Shown here piece after piece: positions 11,033 through 20,422 of a stretch of DNA of 64,000 bases. The stretch's first letter is position 1. The number at the start of each line of letters is the position of its first letter. Made by a program: the position numbers and the translations under genes. Below the pieces are notes generated by a model. The model saw only the letters and a list, made by a program, of their open reading frames with translations. It had not been told where the DNA came from and ran no database searches. This stretch comes from Sipunculus nudus (Eukaryota > Annelida > Sipuncula > Golfingiida > Sipunculidae), in assembly GCA_026874595.1 (NCBI GenBank), contig CM049311.1:44519676-44583675 (forward strand), given 5' to 3'.

Positions 11033-11832
11033 TGTGGTAGAGCTCAATTAATTAAGTGATGCTAATTTATTGTGTATGTTCTGCAAGTTGTACTATTAAC
11101 TTTATACATGTGAAGAACCATGCTGTGGGCCAGTTGGTTCCTTGGTGCGTCACACCATGTGGTCAACCCACTAGACAGTCACCCCCCAGTATGTGTGTCT
11201 GTTGGGCCATAATAGTTTTTCTATAAATCACTCAGTATTATACATATTAGCTTCATATTAAGAACACTGCTAGATTCCTATAACTTTAATTAACTCTGTT
11301 TTCATCCTTGTGTCTTATTTAGTGGTGCTGCAATTATGATTTAAGTGGATTTTCTGTGTCTGTTGAAGTTCTAAACTTTGTGATAACCTATACAGTAAGT
11401 AATAGCAATAGGTTAGTTTGATACCATTTTCTACATGTATAATCTTTGGTTCACATTTCATGTGGATGTAAAGTTTCATTTAATTTCACAGGGTAGGTTT
11501 TGTATAACGTGTCAGTAACATGAGAAAAAACACAGATTTAAATTAATTGCTGTAACAGAATGTAAATTTATGTATCTTGGCATGACCCTAGCACTATCAG
11601 TGTTTATGAGCAGTCCATCAGTGTCACCCTGGTAGCATCAGGGTCAAAGTATAATGATGCTGCCAGATGTCTGGACAGCAGCAGTCTTGAATTGACCACT
11701 GAGCTGGACACATCAACTGACCATCATGCTGTAAACATGTGTTTACTGAATACACCAAAGTCTCTACCACTGAGTAATTGTTGTTTGTATTTTGCTAGTT
11801 TCCCCACAAACACAAGATCCCGAGAGCGCTAC
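11033..11832. mobile_element. 800-bp insert with 8-bp target duplication (hAT-like?)
   Basis: Flanked by perfect direct repeats AATAAAAG (11,025-11,032 and 11,833-11,840). Excision rejoins QNNK|SPGNDG in frame. The ends are TGTGGTAGAGCTC (left) and GAGAGCGCTAC (right), weakly inverted. An 8-bp duplication suits hAT, but the termini are not the classic CAGGG type, so the class is unsettled. No coding potential was seen. The open frame from 11,692 that runs into the RT is a chance fusion. Confidence 0.7.
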
Positions 11833-11840
11833 AATAAAAG

Positions 11841-12712
11841 CCCTGGAAATGATGGTTTGCCTATTGAATTCTATATGAAATCTTGGCCACAAGTAGGTCC
11901 TCTGTTAGTGAAATCTTTCAATAAGTCATTCGAGGAGGGTATACTATCAGTATCCCAGAGGCAAGCAGTTATAACTTTATTAGTTAAAAATAAAGACTGT
12001 ACCTTGTTAAAAAATTGGCGGCCAATATCACTCTTAAATACAGACTATAAAATTTTATCCAAAACACTTTCTGTTAGACTTTCCAAGCTTTTGCCAAGAA
12101 TTATACATTCTAATCAGACTGGTTATGTGAAAAATAGATTCACTGGTGAAAATGTCAGATTTGTTCAAGATTTACTGGATTACACAAAAGAAAAGAAAAT
12201 TTCTGGTATGGTAATTGCATTAGATATGGAAAAAGCCTTTGATTCTTTAGAATGGACCTTCATGCTGGAAACACTTAAAAAATTTAAAATTGGAGAAACT
12301 TTTTTTATCTTGGATAAAGCTGTTATACAATGATATAAGCAGTTGTATAATTAATAATGGTATAACATCTGGCTATTTTAAAGTTGAAAGGGGTGTCCGA
12401 CAAGGAGACCCTCTGTCTCCCTACCTTTTTATATTAGCTATAGAAATTCTAGCAATTAAAATAAGAAATGATACAGCAATTAAAGGAATTAGAATAGGGG
12501 ATGAACAAGTTAAACTTCTACAAAATGCAGATGATACAATTGCAATTCTTTCAGATAAAATATCAGGTAGTAACTTTTAAAAACATGTTAAATTATTTGG
12601 AGAATTTAGTGGACTGAAATTAAATTTAGAAAAATCAGAAGGCATGTGGATAGGCAAAAATAAAAATAGTAAGTTGAAACCATTTGGTATTCACTGGCCA
12701 GATAAACCAATA
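11841..12712 (+). pseudogene. LINE ORF2 reverse transcriptase, truncated
   Basis: RT motifs in order are SPGNDGLPIEFY (motif 1), NWRPISLLNTDYKILSK (motif 2), NQTGYVKNR, VIALDMEKAFDSLEW (motif A with catalytic Asp), GVRQGDPLSPYLFILAIE (motif B) and QNADDTI (motif C). A frameshift at the T run near 12,300 splits motifs A and B. Motif C reads NADD where L1 elements have (Y/F)ADD, so a core residue is altered. A TAA at about 12,578 and truncation at 12,712 by a family D head remove the thumb and C-terminal domain. The enzyme would be inactive. Confidence 0.9.
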
Positions 12713-14368
12713 ACAAGGGACCTACGGGTCACTGTGCTCAGCTGACGTTAACCTTGAAGGTAAACATCTAAAATAATATCAAATGGAGATAAAGTGTAAG
12801 AGGAAGAGGTAAAAAAGGCCATGGTTGGTTTATATGATTGGTTTGTATTGATGAGCAAGAAATTGTTGCAAATAATATTTTGTGACCTGACCGTGTGTTT
12901 CCTAATGTTGAAACTGAAGCATGTGAGCAGTTTGTGAACAAATGATCTGTACAATTACCATGATCACTAGTTGGCTTTTCGATTAACTGTTGACATTTCA
13001 GTAGTTTACACATTTGTTCAATCAAATCTTTTTTTGTATAATATATATTATTAAATATGTTTTTTTTTTATGAAATGTATACAGTTGAAATATAACTAAT
13101 TAACAACATAAAACATGGCAAACAAAGCCTGATCTCAAATTCTGCTGAGGCAGGAAAATAATGAACAAATGTTTGTAATAAATCCTCATTTTTTTATCAC
13201 ATCAATTTTTTTTTTAATTTAAGTTTATATTTCTATACATTTTCAATATAACATATATATCTGGATATAAAAGTTGATTCATAATTCTAAATTGCATCAT
13301 CATAAATCTCAATCTTGTCAGATAACACCACATCATGCATACAAATGTTTATTTATTTTTTACCACAAAAATATATCTTTTAAATCTGCAAAACAATAAA
13401 TATCTAAAAAAAATACTTGATTTAGATTTCACAATTTTTAATTGTGTCTTTATTTATCCATAATGTGCTTCATATTTTATCATAATTTAAGCATACTGAT
13501 GGGTTCCATTATAATTGGTAAAATCATTTAAAAGAAAATTGATTTCTTTAAAAATGCTACATTACACAACATTACATCTTCTGGATTACACCTTGAATTA
13601 CTTTTTCATAGTTTTTGCATATCAGAGTGGAAACAGCATTACAATTAAGGAGATACAGTGAAAACAATAACAATACTGCATGACACTTGGTGGGTAGGGT
13701 TTCGGGGGGGGGGGGGGGTGTGATTGGGGTGGTGATATGAGAATAACTGTACACCTGTCACAGCAGGGGATCTCCCCCAGTGACTGTAACAAATCAGAAA
13801 CCCTGGCATAGCTGACTTCCAGTGACCTGGAGTGGGACCCTGCATCTGTAATCTGTAATCAAAGCAAATGACTACAATAGAGCCTCAAGAAAAAAATCAA
13901 TAACTAGCTTAATTTTCAAGCTTATATTTCCAAATTTCAGATTTAAACAAATTAAATATTTATGTTTACATGCTGTGAAAATTAAATCAATGGTACTTAC
14001 AGGAAAAAAAAGTGCCAAGTTGGGCAAAATTTAAGGTACTGATTTTATTTTTATGCTAATTACTTAAAAAATTTACAAAATTCAGATCTAATTTTGGGTA
14101 AACAATTGAATCTTAATTAAACATAGTTATAAACTTGGGAAAATACTCTAGTTTCAAAATTTTTCATGTTAAGTGAGTAAAGATTTTTCCTGATTTTTTA
14201 CAAAGTCCATTATGTTTGGGCCCATAACTTAAAGAATTTATACTTAACAGACTTAATTTCTGGCATGTACATAGGAACTATATAGAAGAATATTTATGGT
14301 AAATATGAGGAAAAACAGATGAGTGGTTTTGATATTAGGCAGTCCTGAAGTGTGAAAATAGGATTTTA
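12713..14368 (-). mobile_element. Family D Helentron-like element (D2 subtype), interrupted
   Basis: Head ACAAGGGACC...GGTCACTGTGCTCAGCTG at 12,713 is the minus-strand 3' end. The first 350 bp match 24,186-24,540 and 60,045-60,305. Interior text from about 13,555 (TGCTACATTACACAACATT) matches 43,033. It carries a 15-base poly-G at 13,704-13,718. The sequence stops at GGATTTTAA (14,368) where another D copy begins. The intact continuation is visible at 46,510. It landed in the LINE. Confidence 0.7.
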
Positions 14369-16635
14369 ACAAGGGACCTATGGGTCACGACGCTCAGCTG
14401 TTATATATGATAAAAAATATAATTTAGAAATGAGGCACATGCTGGTTTTGTGTGGTAATAAGTATAAGATGTATTATGAGTTGTTGTTGTTAAGCTTATG
14501 TATGATTTTGATAGTACCTTTGGAGACAGAGAAGAGAATTGATTTCATTTATTTTATTAACAAATACAGTACTATTGTCACACAGATTTTGACTTGGCCA
14601 TTTAACTTATAAGCAGAACATATAATATAAGAGTTTAACTATTTATTTAAAAAATTACAAATATTGTCCCAGATATAATTTTTATTAAAAATAATAAGAG
14701 AATCGTATGATTTTTAAAATGAAATATAACTGAAATGATTATTAAAATAATATTAAAGAATATATTCATGAATGCATTCATGAATACATTTGGAAAGTAT
14801 TTGCACTGGTATTCATATACTTTCATTTTTACCTGAATTCCCATTCTTTATGCAAGAAATTTAATAATGGAGTACATATTCATATTCGTATTTAAATACA
14901 ATTGCAAAGTATTCCCACCATGTCTGGTATTTATTCAGTTTTCACCAAACAATGGTGTTGAGAATCCAGAATGTACAAAATTCACACTTTTAAATAATAA
15001 TCATAAGTACCTGGTTTTATGGCTTTTATTTATATTAAAAAAAATAAATGTGATATATTTATTTTGGACTAATTCACATCAATGTACACACTAGACACAG
15101 TAGGAATCTAGATTAATATTATCAACTGCATCTTTGTCTATCATTAATTTCCTTCATATGACCCCTTATGATTAGTAATGAATAATATGATTTACTTTTT
15201 TATTATTAAAATTGAACTGAAAAATGCCATAGGTGACTGCATGGTGTTATTTGGAATACGTGACATTCTATCCATCGATACAAGATTCTTATATCATCAG
15301 TTACTGCAAGTTAATTCCCTATTATAATAAACTAACCAAATCCTTTTTTATTTTTCTTTAATTTGTTATTAAAAACCAATAAAAATTTATTAATTTATTG
15401 TTTATTGTTATGTTGTTGGTTAAAACTACTAGATGAGTTGGGTTGGACACCTGGATCAACTGTGGCTGGCCATAAGCTGCCTTGCTGCCCCAGTATATGC
15501 CTCGTCTCAAGTGTGCATAATTTGCTGAAAGTTCAACAAGGTCAACATACAGGAGACTCAAGAGTGGCTGGAGAGAGCCAAGGTCTGACATGGTCTCATT
15601 AAAACATTAATAAAAGCTACAATTTTTGGCCAATTTCTTTCAGCTTTCTAAACTAAAAAGCTGAAATCCTTATGTGTGCATGATATGAAAATTATATAAA
15701 CAGAGCTCACATGAAACAAAAGTGAAATGGTCAAAGTTGGGCAAAATTTCAGGTACTAATTTTATATTTATACTAATAACTTATAAAATTTTAATAATTC
15801 AGAACTAATTTTGGGTATTCAATTGAATCTTGATTAAATAATGTTACATCCCTGACAAAAAATCTCTAGCTTCAGCAAGCCCCTTGTTAAGGGAGTAAAT
15901 ATATTTCTTGATTTTTTACAAAGTGCATTATGTTTGGGGCCATAACTTAAAACAATTACACAATACTGACATCATTTCTGGTATGTGCACAGAGAATGTA
16001 TAGAAAAACATGTATATTATATATGATTAAAGTCAGATCAGTGGTTTTGATATTAGGCAGTACTGAAGTGTAACAATGGGTTTTTAATTGAAAAATGAAG
16101 TTTTTCATTAATATCTCGAAGGTATTAAGTCCTAGTGACCAAATTCTTGGCTTGGTAGGGAATTTTGGAGACATCTAATTATGCCAAATTTTAGGAACTG
16201 AGAGCTTAAGCTGGGGAGCTGAGCTCTAGCAAACTGCATAACACTAGCCTGATGTAAACAATATGTTACATGGTGCTTGAAAACTTGAATAAAATCTACA
16301 GTTTTTGATCAACTGGTTTCAAATTTTTGGTTTATACAGACAAAATGCTAACAAAAACATGCTGAGAAAATTAAATCCACAGTTCTTACAGGAAAAAAAC
16401 GTGCCATGGTCAAAGTTAGGCAAAATTTAAGGTACCAATTTTTTATTTTTGTTAATATTTTAAAAAATTTTAAAGATTTTGATCTAATTTTGGGTATACA
16501 ATTTAATTTTGATTAATTAAAGTTATATTACTTGAAAAAAAGTCCATAGCTTTAACAAGTTTTGTGTTAAGTGATCAAATATTTTTCCTGATTTTTTACA
16601 AAATGCATTATGTTCTGGCCCATAACTTTCTTAAA

Positions 16636-18422
16636 CTAGAATACGGGTAGTTGACAAGCGACTACTTGTATCCGCCTAAATCAGAGTGGAACGGGTGAAG
16701 TGTGTCATATTAGCATGGATGTCTGCAGCCAAATTGTGCATGTAGGTTGCGCTACCTACGAAAAAATCCAGAAAGCCGTCCAAGTTGTATACATATGCAA
16801 AATTTAAGGCAGATAAGTCAAACCACTATATTGTATATGAGTGATTTTTGCCCTTGGCAGACAAACAGATGGACGCTGTGCAAAAAAGGGTTGCAGGTGG
16901 CGCCACCAGTTAAGCGTATGATAAAGAGCTTTGTGAGAACTATACACATGCAAAACTTTGGCCCAATTGGTCAAACGGTTCCCAAGATATGAGCTTGGAT
17001 ATCTGCTGCATAAACTAGAATGCAGGTGGCGCCACCTGTCATAAATCAAGAGAGCTGTCGGGGATGTATAAACTTGCAAAATTTTAGGCAGATATGTCAA
17101 ACCACTGCCGAGATATTAGTGATTTTATCCCATGGCAGACAAACAGACGGGAGCTGTAGGTGGCGCCACCAGTTTTGCGTATGATAAAGAGCTATATGAG
17201 ATTTATACACATGCAAAAATTTTGGCCCGATCGGTCAAACGGTTCCCTAGATATGAGCTTGGATGTCTGCAGCGTAAACTTGATTGTAGGTGGAGCCACC
17301 TGTCATAAAATCAGAAAAGTTATCCAGGATGTATAAGCATGCCGAATTTCAGGTGAATTAGTCAAACCACTGCAGAGATATGAATGATTTTAACCAAAGG
17401 CAGACAAACAGATTGACACTGTGCAAACATGGTTGCAGGTGGCGCCACCATTTTTTGTGTATGTTATAAAGCTCTCCAAGGGCTACATTTGTGCAAAAAA
17501 ATTTTCCTGATCGGTCAAACGGTTCCTGAGATATGAGCTTGGATGTCTGCAGCGTAAACGTGAATGTAGGTGGCGCCACCTGTCATAAAATCAGAAAAGC
17601 TATCCAGGATGTATACGCATGCCAAATTTCAGGTGAATTAGTCAAGTCACTGCAGAAATACGAGTGATTTTAACCCAAGGCAGACAAATAGATGGACACT
17701 GTGCAAACATGGTTGCAGGTAGGGCCACCATTTTTGGTGTATGTTATAAAGCTCTCCAAGGGCTACATTTGTGCAAAAGAATTTTCCTGATCGGTCAAAC
17801 GGTTCCCGAGATATGAGCTTGGATGTCTGCAGCGTAAACGTGAATGTAGGTGGCGCCACCTGTCATAAAATCAGAAAAGCTATCCAGGATGTATAAGCAT
17901 GCCAAATTTCAGGTGAATTAGTCAAGTCACTGCATAGATATGAGTGATTTTAACCCAAAGCAGATGAACAGATGGACACTGTGCAAACATGGTTGCAGGT
18001 GGCGCCACCATTTTTGGTGTATGTTATAAAGCTCTCCAAGGGCTACATTTGTGCTAAAGAATTTTCCTGATCGGTCAAACGGTTCCCGAGATATGAGCTT
18101 GGATGTCTGCAGCGTAAACGTGAATGTAGGTGGCGCCACCTGTCATAAAATCAGAAAAGCTATCCAGGATGTTTACGCATGCCGAATTTCAGGTGAATTA
18201 GTCAAGTCACTGCAGAGATATGAGTGATTTTAACCCAAGGCAGACGAACAGATGGACACTGTGCAAACATGGTTGCAGGTGGCGCCACCATTTTTGGTGT
18301 ATGTTATAAAGCTCTCCGTTTCTGAAAATTACGCCTAGCGTAGTTCTCCGGACACCTACGCGGCGGCGGCGGCGTGCAGCTGAAAACATAGTATCCGCAA
18401 AACTGTGTTTTGGCGGATACAA
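16636..18422 (-). mobile_element. Family A Helitron-like element, complete (1,787 bp)
   Basis: In element orientation: 5' TTGTATCCGCC(AAAAC), a hairpin with arm GCGGATAC, a CGGCGG tract, then a tandem core of seven units, then the inverted subterminal copy GGCGGATACAA, hairpin GTAGT..ACTAC, eight bases and 3' CTAG (plus coordinate 16,636). The flanks are A on one side and T on the other, with no target duplication, as for Helitrons. Its host D element gives the empty site (45,620-45,640). No Rep/helicase ORF is present, so it is non-autonomous. Confidence 0.85.
16746..18314. repeat. 280-bp tandem array with GGTGGCGCCACC boxes
   Basis: GTAGGTGG(C/A)GCCACC boxes sit at 17,286, 17,566, 17,846 and 18,126, exactly 280 bp apart. 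Less regular units start at 16,746 and 17,022. Each unit contains two related half-modules with a second box (TTGCAGGTGGCGCCACC), giving a box about every 130-150 bp. Minus-strand ORFs of about 70 codons recur in each unit only because the DNA repeats. Confidence 0.9.
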
Positions 18423-18796
18423 TTATATAATACAGACATAATTTCAGGCATGTACATAGGAACTATATAGAGGAATATTTATGGAAAATATGAGGAAAAA
18501 CAGATGAGTGGTTTTGATATTAGGCAGCCCTGAAGTGTGAAAATAGGTTTCTAATAAAAAATTGAGGTTTTTCCATAATTTCTCAAAGGAACAAAGTCGC
18601 AAAGACCTAGTTTTCGGCTTGGTAGGAGATCTTGGGGACATCTATCACCATGCCGAATTTTGGATTCCTAGGTCTTACGGTTACAAAACGTGCCACATCT
18701 ACGGACGGACTGACGGACGGACGGACAGACGGACGGACGACGGACAATGGACCACGACTATAGCTCAGATGACTTGTAGTCAGCTGAGCTAAATAT

Positions 18797-19102
18797 GTAT
18801 GGAAGAATATGAATACTAAATATGATCAAAAATAGATCAGTGGTTTTGATATAAGATAGCACTGAAGTGTTACAATTGCTTTTTTATGGAAAACAGGTTT
18901 TTCCTTTATATCTCGAAGGAACGAAGTACAATGACCCAATTTTCAGTATGGTAGGATATTTTGGGGTTATCTAATGGTATGCAAAATTTTGGATTCGTAG
19001 GTACAACGGTTTTAAAACATGCCCTGCTAATGGCCGGCGGACTGACGACAGACAAAGGATCAAGACTAAAGCTAAGATGACTTTTAGTCAGCTGAGCTAA
19101 AA
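18797..19102 (-). mobile_element. Family D 5' terminal fragment
   Basis: About 300 bp equivalent to the last part of D elements (TCAGTGGTTTTGATAT, 'ggtttttccttt', 'tctcgaaggaacgaag'), ending in the dyad 'agctaagatgact..agtcagctgagct' near 19,070-19,100. The head is missing. Confidence 0.65.
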
Positions 19103-19385
19103 ATAGAACACGGCAAAACAATAAACCTGCCGGTCACTACTTAGGGACAAAAGTGAAAACATCGCCGGTAAACGGATTGTGTTTACGAAATGTCCTTAGA
19201 TGCCATAGGGATATGGTACACACGCAATCTCCACAATCATGACCATAATAAGAATTAACGGGGAATCACAGCGAGAGAATGCAGTTGTCCACAAGAATCT
19301 GTCTGCGCGGGCCTCTCAAAACCATGTACCCAGGTGTTTCATGTGGCTGTTCCATCTATTTTACACCGCGTGTTGTTGGTAACAT
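19103..19385. other. Short unique intronic stretch
   Basis: About 280 bp of less AT-rich sequence between two D tails. I recognise nothing in it. Confidence 0.4.
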
Positions 19386-19794
19386 ACTGTATGCAGTCTT
19401 GAAGTAAGACAATGGATTTTTAATGGAAAATTGAGGTTTTTCCTTAATATCTTAAAGGAATGAAGTTGTAGTGACTCAATTTTTGGTATGGAAGGATATT
19501 TTTAGGACATCGAACTGTATGCCAAATTTTAGATTCATAGGTCCAACTGTTTCAAAATGTGCCCTGTAAATGGATGGCCGGAAGACAGACAAAGGACCAT
19601 GACTATAGCTTATATGACTTGTAGTCAGCTGAGCTAAAAAAAAGCAAAATCTGATAGGTTTTTTAGATGACTGATTTTTTTCATAAAAGTTTGTGGTGGT
19701 AGCTCCTGCCATTTTTGAGATAGTATCTGTTAATGTACAGATGATGGACAGACAACGCCATCCACTGCATAAGCCCAATGGTCAGCTAAAAACA
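19386..19794 (-). mobile_element. D tail fragment followed by E-family end
   Basis: A D tail (dyad ending near 19,641) is followed by about 150 bp of E-family end ('agatgactgatttttttcat', 'ggtagctcctgcc'). It closes with a degenerate subterminal repeat 'cataagcccaatggtcagct'. The E fragment ends roughly 33 bp before the exon donor at 19,832. Confidence 0.6.
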
Positions 19795-19832
19795 AATGCT
19801 GTGCAGCTGATTCTGATTCTATATAAACTTAC

Positions 19833-19982
19833 CCTCCTCTCAGAGCTTGACTCGTGTGTGCGTGAAGGATCACTACGTAACCTTGACTTTTCCAGATCTT
19901 TCTTTGTCTCTTCTAGTTCTTCTTGAGTTCTTTTTAATTCTTTCTTGAGTTTTTCTACCATTAATGTTTCCTCCTCATACAA
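19833..19982 (-). CDS. PPP1R12: PPP1R12/MYPT-like gene, coiled-coil exon
   Basis: A 150-bp, 50-codon minus-strand exon. The acceptor is TCTGTTACAG ending at 19,983 and the donor is consensus GTAAGT at 19,827-19,832. Both ends are phase 0. The peptide begins LYEEETLMVEKLKKELKRTQ, continues as a Glu/Lys/Leu heptad-like helix (EELEETKKDLEKS) and ends in a Ser/Arg-rich tail. It aligns by eye with the start of the MYPT1 C-terminal coiled coil (LYEQILAENEKLKAQL). The previous exon ends DYKK, giving DTDYKK|LYEEE against DSTDFKK|LYEQ. The next expected exon (RALERR-type coiled coil) was not found below 19,833, so it probably lies outside the window. The exon is an island between repeats: an E-family end lies about 40 bp from its donor side and a minisatellite about 95 bp from its acceptor side. 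Confidence 0.85.
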
Positions 19983-20075
19983 CTGTAACAGACAAATTAC
20001 AACAGATAAACAATAAATTATATCAAATTGCCTGTCAATCATTCATGCACAGGTTTGAAACTTTAAGATGAAACT

Positions 20076-20190
20076 TATGATAGTCAGGGTATTGTGAGGG
20101 TATATTTGGTGGTTATGATAGTCAGGGTATTGTTAGGGTATATTTGGTGGTTATGATAGTCAGGGTATTGTGAGGGTATATTTGGTGGTT
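20076..20190. repeat. 38-bp minisatellite, three copies
   Basis: TATGATAGTCAGGGTATTGT starts at 20,076, 20,114 and 20,152 with one or two differences between copies. It lies in the intron close to the coiled-coil exon acceptor. Confidence 0.9.
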
Positions 20191-20422
20191 GTGTCATTGG
20201 TCAGTCAAATGGGGCAGTGGCTCTAAGTGAAGTAATTCTACTCTGATTCCAATAATTATCCACATCCACTCAACACACACTGTTGTCAACTACAGTGTGA
20301 GGAAACATGTCTTTCATTAAATGACTTAAATAATAGCAGTGCCCTAGAAATGCAAATAAATTCATCACATATAACAGTATACAAGTATATTATGGCAATG
20401 AAGCACAACAGTTATATAAAAC
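20191..20422. other. Intronic sequence, nothing recognised
   Basis: Single-copy-looking sequence between the minisatellite and the family E head. No motif was seen. Confidence 0.4.

Larger units (their letters stand above)
5553..12712 (+). mobile_element. Degenerate L1-type LINE, two ORFs, interrupted by two DNA-type inserts
   Basis: A plus-strand LINE, antisense to the host gene. A GC-richer leader (GAAGGACTTCCGGTTAATGG at about 5,559) precedes ORF1 (about 5,670-6,473). A 1.1-kb spacer follows, then ORF2 with AP endonuclease and reverse transcriptase. The copy is dead: ORF1 is frameshifted, ORF2 has at least two nonsense codons and two frameshifts, and the part downstream of the RT (including any 3' UTR and poly-A) is missing where a family D head begins at 12,713. 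After removal of the two later inserts (8,747-10,741 and 11,033-11,832), the remaining LINE is about 4.35 kb. Confidence 0.88.
14369..18793 (-). mobile_element. Family D element, about 2.6 kb, carrying a nested family A element
   Basis: Head ACAAGGGACCTATGGGTCAC at 14,369. The AT-rich body contains 'tattcatgaatgcattcatgaa', 'gactgcatggtgttatttgga' and 'gagctgagctct', as in copies at 37,802, 39,776, 43,374 and 62,313. The tail is a GGAC microsatellite (18,703-18,742) followed by the dyad AGCTCAG..CTGAGCT ending near 18,793. The body is split at 16,635/18,423 by the A element. The text on either side joins to match 45,620-45,640. Confidence 0.8.

Noticed and set aside
11033-11060. GTGGTAGAGCTC resembling a tRNA D-arm
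   Set aside because: No acceptor stem, anticodon arm or T-arm at the right spacing. It is the end of a mobile insert.
11692-12333. 213-codon ORF as a single gene
   Set aside because: Its first 46 codons belong to the 800-bp insert and only the rest is reverse transcriptase, so it is a chance fusion.
12768-13025. Minus-strand ORF sharing a long peptide with 60,100-60,324
   Set aside because: Both lie in D2 repeat heads at the same offset. The sharing is explained by DNA repetition and the third copy (24,186) is broken.
14647-14844. Minus-strand ORF starting MGIQVKMKVYEYQ, also seen at 38,052-38,258 and 62,580-62,789
   Set aside because: Recurs because the family D DNA is repeated. The composition is AT-driven, copies differ by frameshifts, and there is no domain or splice context.
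16746-18314. Regularly spaced direct repeats suggestive of a CRISPR array
   Set aside because: Units are 280 bp, the sequence between boxes is itself repeated, and the context is a eukaryotic intron.
17358-18422. Series of 70-codon minus-strand ORFs starting MAPPTFTFTLQ
   Set aside because: They are translations of the 280-bp array. The MAPPTF start is the palindromic box and no conserved protein family is implied.
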